The position numbers and the translations under genes are program-made. A DNA stretch of 64,000 nucleotides from Mya arenaria (Eukaryota > Mollusca > Bivalvia > Myida > Myidae): positions 31,422,262 to 31,486,261 of the forward strand of contig NC_069138.1 in assembly GCF_026914265.1 (NCBI RefSeq), written 5' to 3'. Below are positions 35,937 through 48,219 of the stretch, piece by piece (positions within the stretch are counted from its first letter, which is position 1; the number at the start of each line of letters is the position of its first letter). Below the pieces are notes generated by a model. The model made no database searches, was not told where the DNA came from, and worked only from the letters and a program-made list of their open reading frames with translations.

Positions 35937-37334
35937 TTTTATATGGTTTAGAATACAACCTACATGCTTAGTCAATATCTATCAATTAGTTATCTTTCAT
36001 AACAGATATTTCATACAAAGCATTAAACGTATTTAAGATAATAAAAAAGATAATAAAAAGATAAAATGCCCGTATGGAACTCCCTTTTAATGATCAACAC
36101 ATTGTAATTATCTCCTTTGTTGAAGACTGTTTCTAGCCTCATGGAAACCCTGTCTTGTGGCAATATTTAGAACGATAATTAATTTTTTCTCGCTTCAATT
36201 GTCACCATAAAACAGTTTCCACGCACCTTTCAAGAAATAATGCTACACTCTCCTAAAAACTATCTAAATACCGATTTGATTATTAACATAATCTGAATAA
36301 CTGCGCGCATATCAATGACAACCACGATTTATCGCATATCCATACGCAATTATTTTCAGTAAGCACGAAAGAGTTCCAGCAAACAATACATTTTTACTTA
36401 ATTTTGTTTAACTGAGGTGAGAAAAAAGCATCTACCATAGCCGCTCGTGCAAGATAGGTTCATCGCGACCCTCGCGCAGGGTGTATTGCGGAAACACGGT
36501 AAACCTCGTTTCCGCAAAATACCATTCGTTCGGGTCGGGATGAACCTATCTTACACTCTCGGCCATAATTATAATCTCCTAACATAATTGGTTTTTGAAG
36601 CAAAATTAACATATCTTTGTGAAATAGTCCTTGGGTGACAGTAATTAAAATTTCTATAGCGAATGTATTTATAATTGAAAAACGATCTAAATGTGATCGA
36701 AATCTTTAAAAAGTTCTTTACCGCTGGTATACATTTTTAATCTTTTGCTGCATTTCGCAACTGAAAAGGAAACATATAAGTGATATTGGCGTACCCTGCT
36801 AGCTCAAACTCGCTTGGCTCAATTTACTCGTTGAATCGAACTTGACCGAATTCTTTATACATAAGGTAAGCATAACTGCTTGGCTCGAATTTCCCGAGGC
36901 TCGAGTTATTTTCGCCGGTCCCAGGGAGTTCGAGCCAACGGGGTTCGATTTTTATCTTCATAGACATTATTTATGACAATGTGGCGTTATTACGTTTCGT
37001 ACGAGACGTGACAAACCAGCATAGACGTCAGTTCGAACAAGTAATAATGAGCAACATCAAATAAAAAAAAAATCCTTTCAACGTTACACTATAGCAAACA
37101 AGGCAACGTTTCCAGTTTGCTGCACCAGTGTCACTGAACGGTCTTGGAAATAAAGGACTGCAACTCAGAAATACGATTGCAGTGGTATGATATATAATTA
37201 TCATTATTATGTATGCGCATTAGGAAACCTGGCCTTTGTATCTAGGTTGCAAAAAACCTCCTCGTATGTGTCATTTAAGTGTTTAACATGGTTAACGTGG
37301 TTTAATCAACCCATTTGGAAAATATTCGATATAG
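35937..37334. other. non-coding with bivalve-type repeats
   Basis: Holds a half copy of MITE family 3 (about 35,948), a hairpin element at 36,447-36,556 and a GC-richer block (36,790-36,950) with repeated GGCTCGA-type words. 36,950-37,180 aligns with U3 58,945-59,460. No gene seen. Confidence 0.5.
36447..36556. mobile_element. 110-bp foldback element
   Basis: The arms AAGATAGGTTCATCGCGACC and GGTCGGGATGAACCTATCTT are inverted. GCGGAAAC and GTTTCCGC pair around a 12-base loop. The result is a near-complete hairpin with a central mismatch bubble. Confidence 0.7.
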
Positions 37335-38655
37335 GACGGAGGGTTGATAAAACCATGTCAACAAGGGGCAAATAAAACCACGTCAACGAGGGGTTGATTA
37401 AACCATGTCAACAAGGGACAGATTAAAGCACGTCAACGAGGGATTGATAAAACCATGTCAACAAGGGGGAGAAAAAACCAAGTCAACGAGGGGTTGATAA
37501 AACCATGTCAACAAGGGGCAGATAAAACCAAGTAAACGAGGGGGTGATAAAACCATGTCAACAAGGGGCAGATAAAACCACATCAACGAGGGGTTGATAA
37601 AACCATGTCAACAAGGGACAGATTAAAGCACGTCAACGAGGGGTTGATAAAACCATGTCAACAAGGGGCAGATAAAACCAAGTAAACGAGGGGGTGATAA
37701 AACCATGTCAACAAGGGGCAGATAAAACCACGTCAACGAGGGGTTGATTAAACCATGTCAACAAGGGACAGATTAAAGCACGTCAACGAGGGGTTGATAA
37801 AACCATGTCAACAAGGGGCAGATAAAACCAAGTAAACGAGGGGTTGATAAAACCATGTCAACAAGGGGCAGATAAAACCAAGTAAACGAGGGGGTGATAA
37901 AACCATGTCAACAAGGGGCAGATAAAACCACATCAACGAGGGGTTGATAAAACCATGTCAACAAGGGACTGATTAAAGCACGTCATCGAGGGGTTGATAA
38001 AACCATGTCAACAAGGGGCAGATAAAACCAAGTAAACGAGGGGGTGAAAAACCATGTCAACAAGGGGCAGATAAAACCACGTCAACGAGGGGTTGATTAA
38101 ACCATGTCAACAAGGGGCAGATTAAAGCACGTCAACGAGGGGTTGATAAAACCATGTCAACAAGGGGCAGATAAAACCAAGTAAACGAGGGGTTGATAAA
38201 ACCATGTCAACAAGAGGAAGATAAAACCACGTCAACGAGGGGTTGATAAAACCATGTCAACAAGGGGCAGATAAAACCAAGTAAACGAGGGGGTGATAAA
38301 ACCATGTCAACAAGGGGCAGATAAAATCACGTCAACGAGGGGCTGATTAAACCATGTCAACAAGGGACAGATTAAAGCACGTCAACGAGGGGTTGATAAA
38401 ACCATGTCAACAAGGGGCAGATAAAACCAAGTAAACGAGGGGTTGATAAAACCATGTCAACAAGAGGAAGATAAAACCACGTCAACGAGGTGTTGATTAA
38501 ACCATGTCAACAAGGGGCAGATAAAACCACGTCAACGAGGGGTTGATAAAACCATGTCAACAAGAGGCAGATAAAAGCACGTCAACGAGGGGTTGATTAA
38601 ACCACCTCACCGAGAGGCAGATAAAAGGACGTCAACGAGGTGTAAATAAAACCAT
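37335..38655. repeat. 25-bp minisatellite with 50-bp higher-order period, U2
   Basis: About 53 copies of a 25-mer. Two alternating forms differ at fixed positions: GATAAAACCATGTCAACAAG.. and GATAAAACCACGTCAACGAG... They alternate regularly, so the homogenised unit is 50 bp. Long open frames on either strand come from the period and are not genes. A more diverged array lies at the matching place in U3. Confidence 0.95.
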
Positions 38656-39544
38656 ATAATGCATTTTTATTTATCTCAACGATGGATGCCCGAAAAGGTT
38701 ACCTCCATATGATTATCATGGACTTTTTTGACATCCAATCAACACATTCCTAGGTAAAACTGAGACTTAAATATTTAAAACAGACTTACGAAATAATTAC
38801 TACGAATATTTATTATTTCATCTCCAAATCATTCTGTCCATTAGGCTACATATCACCAATATAAAACAGCTTGTCTGCGGTACCTACCCAAACCAGAACA
38901 AAGGTACTCAGATGAAATGCCTTCCACAGTGCAAAAGTGGGTGGGGACGGCCAAAAAATAAAACGTTCAAAAGGTCATGTTTAATTTAGTTATGAGGAAT
39001 GATCTTTTGCAGAAGTAAAACATACATTCTTTGTGACAAGTTTTGGGGTTGTAAAAAGTTGACCAAATTAACGATAGAAGATTTTATCAGATTTTGGATA
39101 AAAAAAAACATTCACAGTTTTTCCAACAAGTTTGTCGACATTACAACTTCATTTTTGAGTCAAAATGCCCCAGAATTCCTAATCAACAAACGTCTTATGG
39201 GTTCGTGATGGTTTCCTTTCAAATAAGAATGATATTCAATTCAATTGATAATGAAAAATAGTGGATTAAATACATTGCCTGGTTACAAAAATGCAAACAT
39301 CTTTCTTGTAATAGCTGCAATCACCAAACAGCCTCAATCCATTGTTGATTGGGTAGTACTGACTATGTTAACACAAAAACATATTCATTTTGTATGAAGT
39401 CGTTTTCGGAAAAAAAGTATATGCTTTTAGATTGGAAATCTGATAAAATCTTTATTCGTAAAATTTGCTCGACTCCTTAGTACATATGAATGGTGCTTGC
39501 TAAATATTGAACCTCGGAATTAATAAAATCTTATTTTTTTAATC

Positions 39545-39815
39545 ATTTTAGTTGTTGATTTTTCAAACGACTTTTGCACGGTGTAAAGCCTTTTTATGTT
39601 TTATGTTATAAAACAATAACTTAATAATAAGCTGTAAAATATACTGTTCATATGGACCGCACAATAATTTTTGACCTATGAAAAACGCTGTATATTTATT
39701 GTTAATATTTATGTAAACAGTCCATAGATATCTTGGAATTCCCCTTGGTTTAAATATACGAGTATGGGGGAACCCGATTTAAAAGCGAAACTGAATTTCA
39801 AAACCAGGTAAAGAT
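39545..39815 (+). promoter_or_regulatory. promoter-like repeat, U2 copy a, with possible non-coding exon
   Basis: Block with TTTATGTAAACAGTCCATAG and GGTTTAAATATAC (TATA-like). About 40 bp later comes AAAACCAG|GTAAAG, a good 5' splice site. Related blocks: 41,175-41,440, 60,785-60,915, 62,405-62,640 and 62,765-63,035. A promoter role is inferred from arrangement only. The block could simply be a dispersed repeat. Confidence 0.4.
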
Positions 39816-41174
39816 TTTACATATTTTTTTCTTTAAAATTCGATTTGCTTGTTTTGCGATCACTTGTAAGAGTATATTCTCCGAAACAATTCAGTTGAAT
39901 CGTTGTAATTGTTTTGCTAATTTTGCTTTAATCATTTGAAAACCTTCAGTTCTTTGATATAACGCGTGTTTTATTGAAAATTCCTGTGTAAAATACAGTG
40001 TACATTCTACTATTTGAAATGGATTAAAATGTTTCATGACCTAAATATAAAAACAATCATGACCCAGTGCTAGGGTCAAACGTAAAGTGAAATACCATTT
40101 AAATGTCAGAGAAAAGCAGGTTAAGATTATCTTTCGAACATTTATCGCACAAAGCTATTATTATCGCCTTGTAATGCGTCTCGACCGCCGTTTGTTTACA
40201 TAGTGCGTCATCAACAAGAACGTTGTAGTATCTATGGCCAATGGCCCGATTGTTCAGAACATTGTTAAAGTTAACAACGGGATTAATAACATTGTTGTTA
40301 ACTTTTAAAGGTGAAATATTTTATGATGTGCTCAAATATTTAAATAAAACAAGTACAGCTGAAACAGTTGTCTCACCTCTTGTTAGGAATACTGCGGATC
40401 ATAAATGGTTATGTGAAATTTACAGAGCAATATTGATTAATTAAACGAACAATTGTATAAAATGATTAAAGAACAAAACACATCAAGAAACAAAAAAAGA
40501 CGTTTGTCTTATACCGTCATTACAAACATTTGGACACATTTAATGGATATTTGATAACTTGTCCTCAAACTCGTAGGCTCCGGTTTTTTATATCTTGGTT
40601 TATGAATCAGGACCCGATTCATCAAAGCTTATGAAACATGTTTTGGAGGGTGTTTTTTATTTAGAATAATCGTTTTTTTTATAAATAGGTAAACTTGACC
40701 ATTTATTACATATAACACTATTAATGCTATCAGGTAGGAACTTCCCGTTGCCCAACAATTACATATACTCGTCACTTTAATGTTCATAATTATATACAAT
40801 AAGGTATGTGAGGGTGGTTGATGCCGCTGCGGTTCATGCTAAATTATGTTGGAGGGGCGTATTGCATATAATAACATAATTATTAACATTCTTACACAGA
40901 GGTAGGTGCTGATATTATCAGAACATTGACCGGGCAGAGGTTTGGGTGGTTACCTCACGACATTATTGATATTGCAATATTAACAATTTTGACACAAACA
41001 CATATTCATTTTGTATAAAGTAATTTCCGGAAAAATGTAAATGCTTTTTTATTTGAAGTCTGATTAAATCTTTTTTCGTAAAATTTGCTCAACTCATAAT
41101 TACAGCTACGGATGGATATATGAATTGTGCTTGCTAAATATTGAAACTCGAAACTAAATATAATTTGATGTGTT

Positions 41175-41440
41175 TTTTACATTAAAAGTTGTTGGGTTTT
41201 CAAACGACTTTTTCACGGTGGAAAACCCTTAATGTTTTATGTTATACAACAGTAACTTACTTATAAGCTGTGAAATATGCTGTTTATATGGACTGCAAAT
41301 TAAATATTGATCTTGACAATAGGTCGTATATTTATGACTAATATTTATGTAAACAGTCTATAGATCGCTTCATAAGACCTCGAATATAGCTGGAGTCCCC
41401 CTTTGGTTTAAATATACTAGTAATGAAAAACCGATTTTAT
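41175..41440 (+). repeat. promoter-like repeat, U2 copy b
   Basis: Same block as 39,545-39,815 (CAAACGACTTTTTCACGGTG, TTATGTAAACAGTCTATAG, GGTTTAAATATACTAG). The downstream CCAG|GTAA donor is absent. Confidence 0.6.
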
Positions 41441-41499
41441 TGTAAATATACCTCCAGCAGTGCTCACTAATGTAGACAATACACGTATCGTCGTATAAG

Positions 41500-41663
41500 T
41501 CAGATACAGTTACTCGTTTTTTCTTCAATAGTGTCCTTTTACAGACGTTTCGCTGGAATGAACACCAATTTTACCCTCGGACAAAATTGGTGTTCGTCCT
41601 AGCGAAACGGCTTCTAACGTTTGTAAGAGGACACCTTTGAAAAAAAACTCGTACTTTATCTAA
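41500..41663. mobile_element. ~160-bp foldback element
   Basis: The inner arms GAACACCAATTTT and AAAATTGGTGTTC, and the outer arms GTGTCCTTTTACA and TGTAAGAGGACAC, are inverted. Outer T-rich arms extend the pairing to about 41,500 and 41,663. Found only in U2. Confidence 0.7.
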
Positions 41664-43171
41664 TATAAAGATATTACTGTGTCTCAATTTACTTATGTGT
41701 AAGTTCTTTTTCTGTTTGTTTCTCTCGGTGTATCATTTTAAATAAGGTAATTACGGGGTGAAAAGTATGACTGAACTACTTATTTATGGTATATATTTGC
41801 CAGTGTTTAGTTTATATTGTCATGTCATGATTCTTCTGAACGGACGCATACAAATTTTCAATTTACAAAAAATACCAACAGAAGTTTCGAACATATTGAC
41901 TTTAAAGAGCATCAACATTATGATCACTGTTTGGAAAAGATTTAGGACACAAATACAAAAACAATAAAAATAAAACTGCAGCGACCTAAGGTTGATCTTA
42001 TACAGATGTAGCTTTAACTTAAATTAGAGCAATTTATTCCTTGAGTGAACACTACATGTATAATACAAGTAGGAAATCTATGGAAAAATGGTATTTTCTA
42101 AATGCAAATGCACACACTCTTGCACCAAATACATGCATTTGATATTAAAGGGCAAACGACTCCAAATTTAATGCTTAACTATAAAGTTACATGCTGTAAT
42201 CTTGGTTAAAACATTTTGTGTCTTGCTGTAAAATAGTTAGACATGGTTAAACAGATCTCCATCTACCGTCATGTGTTATTTGATTTGCTAAAATAGTGAG
42301 GAAACTATGGAAAATTCGTTTGACTGTCTTTGATTACATATAAATTTATTTTATTTTTATGGCTATGTATAGATTTGACGGTCAATCATCGCTCTGTCGT
42401 AGTTCTTCGTTTTAAAATTTTTATTTTTAAGTTTTTCACTTGATTGTGAGTATAATGTATGAACTAACTATCTGTACCTCACTGTTTTGTAATAGCGATT
42501 TAACACGATATTCCCAACACTTTTCGTATGTAGATTAAATATAAATATTGGCTTTTGCGGAAGAAACCACATACGGTTACAAGTTAAATAAATAATACAC
42601 TCTTTCCCAGCCGATCACCACTACCAGTTTTTACTTATAAGAATTTATGTGTGCGGTTACATTCCACTATTTAAGAAACGACTTGTCTGGATAAGCTGCC
42701 CGTCAAATACTACTTTACTCTATGAAATATACATTCCACCCAAGATACTATTGTGTTTATAAATATTGATCGATGGCGAATATATATAGCGAAATAGAAT
42801 ATGAAAATTAACATTAACCACGAAAGGAACATGATATAGTTATTTTAATGTAATCTCAGTCGTTTAACGCACATGGCTAAACAATCATATTACGGGATTT
42901 CAACCTGGCGTATGAGTTTTATCATAGGCTCAAAACCCAGAGGAAATTCTATTTAATTGTGTTTAATTGAGTCACATCAAGCGCCTTATAGACCAAAGCA
43001 ACATCGGATTCAGACTGTCTTTTGGAATTTATATTTTTACGAAATCGTTTTTAATTTGTATATACACATGTAATGGCAATACATCTTTTCTTATATTACT
43101 TTTGCTTCTGTAATAAAAAAAAAGATACTGACTAATAAACATATGATGTTAATGAGGATGTCACATTGCAG

Positions 43172-46100
43172 GCAACAATGGTGGACAACGGTTACAGACT
43201 CATGACACTCCAAACCGATATAGCAACACCTGTATTACGGGATTTACTGGATGACTGTGCTAAGAAGGACACGAGTACTGGAGAAACTTTTACAACATTG
43301 CAACAGTATCTCTTTTTGAAGGAACCTGATATTGGGCGACTTTTCCGTAATGAAAATTGGAAGTATGACCAGATTTATCCAAGCGGAAAGCCATCCTCTT
43401 CTTCGGCTGTTAGTGATGAGGACAATTTTGACGTATCCATGTTAACGTCATTGCTGTTAGGGTTGTTCAGAAGAGTAAACATGCCCATTCTATCATCGTC
43501 CACGGCCATTGATGTGAGACACATAAAGGATGTTCGAAATAGCAAGATTGTTGCTCATGGCTGTTCTACCCACATATTGACGCAGGATTTCGAGAATTCA
43601 TGGAATAAATTAGAGGATGCCATACTTTCGATTGCTGGTTTAATAGGGAACGCCACGTATTTGGATAAAGTTAGAACGAAAATAAATCAGGCACTTATGA
43701 GCAAACTGCCTGGCATGTGGAATTCTTGCGCAAAATGGTTTGCAAGTATGGTCGAAGAACAGGTGGATACAATACATCTTTTGAAAGCAGTGGTAGACGC
43801 TGGAACAGAAATACAAAGACATCCATCTGGTTTGTTTCTAAAACATACATTATACAAGTCCTGCCATTATAAATGTAAATTGATTGACTTTATAAACTTC
43901 ATTCGCTAATTTAATATGAATAAAATATGTATTTGTATATGCATAACTTTGGAAGTTAAACAGTTATAATATATTTCCAGGTAAAGATCAAAAACGCTTC
44001 AAGACTGTCAACGAAAAACATAAGACGTTGAAACGTAAGCATTTTATACTTTTTATACAATTATTTGTTTACGCTTTTAATTATTTTGTTTCAGCTATAA
44101 TTAATTCTTTTTTTTATCAAAATCATGGATCGCGCTACATACACTGTGCTTTAATACTTCGTTTTTTCATTGTCTAGTTTAACACCAATTTTGTAAAATT
44201 ATTAAAACCACGTTTTCAACAGTTGGCTCCAGCTTAACATGTTCATTACGACTTGAAGAATACATTGTAAATATTATGTTTAATATTACTTTCTATTATA
44301 ATTTTAATGTGTTCATGTTTCACACAAATTTATGCTATTTTCTACAAATTTGTTTTGTTACAGAAAACTTTCAAATTCTAATGGCTAATAGCTCGCACGA
44401 CGACATTGCACACGCTACGGCTATTGCACAGATATGTCAAAAATTGACCACAAACAAACGAGTCATTGTCACTGGCGAAAGTGGTTCTCAGTATGAATCT
44501 GTAGCGTTGGCAGCAATCAAAGAAATGCCAGATTACGACGAAGATTTTTGTGTTGCAATCAGTGACCCTCAAGAATGGAAGGATATGGAAGAGGAACTCG
44601 TAAGAGTTGTTGTCTTTAAAAACCCGTTTGGATCAGAAAAATGTGATGAAATAGAATGCAATAGAATGATGCAGATATTTGGAAGACTCATTGAAAAATC
44701 GAAAATACGAACAATGCCGATTCCGTTGACAACAGTTATTTTGCCCCAGAAGTGTGTTCTCAAGAACGCTTCTGTTGTCTTTGGTCAAGAGTATGAATTT
44801 TTTGGGGTCATATGTGAGCCGTGTAGGACTGGGTCCGACGCTACTTGTCTTAAAGACGTTGAAGGTATTTAACGTATAGTAAAGAGCAATGAATAATGTG
44901 TCTTTCACTGTATTAAACTTTCGGCTTACATTTTACTGTTCGTTTAATACTATAATTTCTTGGATAAAAAGTAGTCTGAATAATTACCATTTCGTATGGA
45001 TGTCTATTTTGAACGAAATATCTGACGCTAATGCTTAAAGGAAATAATTATTTTTTACCAAGAATGATTTCTGATTATTAATTTAAATAGAAAGACTTTT
45101 TATCGAATTTTATATTAATATATAATATAATATAAACAATGTATGATAATTTGCTCGTGTTTTTTCAGTTGAAAAAAGCCATTTAGTACGAAAAAAATAT
45201 GAACCTCAGAGCCAAACAATGAAAAATATGCTAGGTAAATATTACTTTTTACTTACTTATTATGGATGGAAATAAGGATATTTTGTTAAAGGTATATCTT
45301 TTAATAGTGTCAGAGGCAATCAAATACAATTCAATAAAATGTGTTCAGATGGATATTTAGAAAGATAATACAAAACTAAAATGAAATAAGCCGCATAGGA
45401 GACCCATCACAATGTAATAATTTCGGCTAAATGGCCAGGCGGGCGTCACTTTTTTAAAGTCCAGTAAAACAACATCAATTCGCTCAAAGCATTCTTTCAT
45501 AGGTATGGATGCTGTAAACGATAATGGTTTATAGACCACTCTAAGGTGAAAGAGATATGATGAGGCTGAGTTACCGTAGTGAATTCCAAAAATGCCTTCT
45601 ATGTCCCTTTATAAGTTGCATAGGCTTCACTTTGGTTTTGTGTATCTAAAGCGCATTTCAAAATATCATAGAGTAGTAGATCACAAACATATAAACGACA
45701 TACCGTCATTTATTTACACGTACTGGCTGGTTTAGGAGTTGGCACCGATCCCCTCTAGTTAATATATAAATACGTCTAAGTAGCTTCCGGTTTATATGAA
45801 ATGGGCGTAGTGAGTCATGTCGACATTGAAATATATCTTAGGTTTTTGATGGTTTCGCTCAAAGATACAATTTTACTTTAAATTCGCCCACATGGCATAA
45901 ATTATTCGATTTTGATGAGTCATTTATCGTCTGGCTGGTCGTACGGCTCAGTATTTTCTCGCAAATTCTATTAAGAACACGAAAACGAACTTCGACATAA
46001 CGAAAGAAACATTATTATACCAATTGAGATATATTGATTTCTTAATGCGATCCAGGGTTGTAATCAATATGCAACTTAAGTTATTCTTATAGTGGCACAC

Positions 46101-47153
46101 ATAATTGACTCCATGTTTTAACTTTCTACTACTGTGCTTGTTTCCGTAATTTTCATATATTTTCATATATATTTTCATATATTTTCAGTTCTTCTATCTT
46201 CTATACACGCACTCCGAATATCTACATCGTTCTTCGACAACACTATTGAATACGACCCTAACTTATTTAGAGGAATTAAAAATCAGGGTTGAATTGTTGA
46301 AAAAAGAATTTATATGTGGCACTTCTGAACCTTAATTTGAGTAAATGGGATATGAGTTACAATTCTTTTTTTCAAAGAAATCTGTTATTGAACGTTTAAT
46401 TCAAAAAAGAATCTCGTTAATGATTTAAGACTGTTCTAATGAAATACTCCAATATCAACTAACACCAGATATCTTGATGTATTTGATGTTTTTGTCGTAT
46501 GTCTATTTGGCTTCTTGACTCTCGTTTAGTTTCAATAATGCCTTTAACATATTTTTCTAAACAGGTCCTAATTAATATCTGACTGCTCGGCGAGTCATTG
46601 TAGTCTTGATTAAAAAGTTTTAGGATGAATTTACTAGTTGTTTGTATTTTTAGATTTGTCTTCTGCGTATTTAGAGGAGCTGCAAAACGTTGAAGTACAA
46701 GATAAAACGAAATATGCGTTTGAAGAGCTCGAAAAGAATGGTTGTTTGGTCGTAACGGGAAAAGAACCACCAAATGTCTCTTCGTTTGTTGCAAACTTAG
46801 CCACAAGAGAAAAGGGAAAGAAAACAGTTATTCTTCAATGTCCATCGGATATACGACATGTTGAAACAAGTATCATCGATATACTGATATTAGACTTTTT
46901 TGCTGGACAATTCGTTCTTGAACTGGGAAAAGCGAGGGATGGATTGATAAATTTGACTTGCTTTACGCACTTTCCAAAAAACGAAAGTTGTGTATAATTT
47001 GCTCTTCGACAAGATCTGTCTTTGATGCCTTAAAAGGAAGCTTACCTCGAAATCAGCCAATACACAGCCTCCTTTCGAGGGTGGTCGACATTTCAACGAA
47101 CAATGTTCCACAGGTGATTCAGGCAGAGCCTGAGGCCAGAAATTTGGATGCAC
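43172..47153 (+). CDS. HEPN / tandem pseudo-nSTAND3 protein, U2 copy (frameshifted)
   Basis: Exons 43172-43829 (ATG 43178), 43981-44034, 44364-44864, 45169-45234 and 46654-47153 correspond one-to-one with U1, with the same phases and sites. The HEPN motif RNSKIVAH is kept. The first module has GESGSQYES in place of a P-loop. The second has GKEPPNVSS and ILILDFFAG. A single base is missing relative to U1 near 46,935, so the frame leaves the family sequence after LELGKA and stops at 46,997, giving about 538 residues. The alternative frame then resumes the family sequence to 47,170. The exon 6 acceptor of U1 is not recognisable here. Either this is a young pseudogene, a truncated functional form, or an assembly error. 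The conserved first four exons argue for recent function. Confidence 0.8.
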
Positions 47154-47439
47154 GTATGTTAAGACTTTAGTCAAAACATTTTTTTAAATATTTTATTTTG
47201 TGTTCCTACAATGTAGTTATAATTGTAATACGGATTTTAATGTCCAGCGTATAATCAATACGCAAACGGTTCAAACTGAAATTGCGCTCTCTTCCGTTGA
47301 ACTGTCTATGGTGTACATAACTATGTTGAAGGTGGTCTAATAATAATGTGCATGCCTCTCTTTATAATTTTAATAATCTCGATTAGCTCATTTAGTTATG
47401 ATTGCGACCCAAAACTGATAGTTTATGAAATCACTCTCG

Positions 47440-47580
47440 AGTCCGTTCCATAGACAGAAACCAACACTGTGTCATTTTTGAGTGACCAATTGAAATACTT
47501 CCTGGGGAAAAATCGAACCCACAACCTCTTGGATGAAAGGCGGACACATATACACTATCTTAGCCTTCAATAAATACATT
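47440..47580 (-). repeat. tRNA-derived SINE, U2 copy
   Basis: On the minus strand it reads AAGAGGTTGTGGGTTCGATT (B-box region) and then GGAAGTATTTCAATTGGTCA and GGTTTCTGTCTATGGAACGG, a body typical of mollusc tRNA SINEs. The A-box side is near 47,560. Confidence 0.65.
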
Positions 47581-48219
47581 AGTATTGGTATCTTCACAGG
47601 CAACGTACCTGACATTTATTCGTGCGCTTCATTTTATCTGAGATATTTTAGCATGTGAGTGTGTCCGTCCATTCATCGTATTTTTATGTTGTAATGAAAA
47701 TAGTTTGATTAGTAAAACTAACTTACAAACCGAACGTATGATGAACTTTTAATATTACAATTAAAGAACTTTGACAAATTTACTTTGTGGGTTTTAATGT
47801 TCAAAATTGTTAATGCTAATGTTTTATTTTGCATTTGTCTGAATACTTTGATTCGGACATTTTCTGGCAAAAGGAACATTGAAAATGTCCAAGCAATCGA
47901 ATCATCAACTATACTGACAAAGTAAGTACCTTAATATAAAAGCATAAATATTAACATAACATAATAGTATGAAATGAATGAGGATTATAAGTAGTTTTTA
48001 TAGAGGTGTTATACTTAAGAAACGGATATCTATATTGTCATTCGATGGTCAATTGCAATATTACAAGCGTAAACTGACACGGACAACGATAAATACAAAT
48101 ACGTTTAATACTATTTGGACCCAGCCCAAGTATTACAATTGTTGTAGTTCTTTTTTCGAGAAAGTCCGTATGTGCATAGAGCAACATGTTACACTACGTC
48201 ACTCCTTCTATACTTATAG

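Larger units (their letters stand above)
38656..43171. other. non-coding upstream of the U2 HEPN gene
   Basis: Contains two copies of a ~260-bp promoter-like repeat, a foldback element and stretches shared with U1 and U3. A frame at 38,999-39,208 (KLTIEDFIRFWIKK) is repeated in U3 at 61,892-62,092 and is discussed in the findings. No firm gene. Confidence 0.5.

Noticed and set aside
37335-38655. CRISPR-like regular array
   Set aside because: The repeats are contiguous with no unique spacers, and the organism is a eukaryote. It is a minisatellite.
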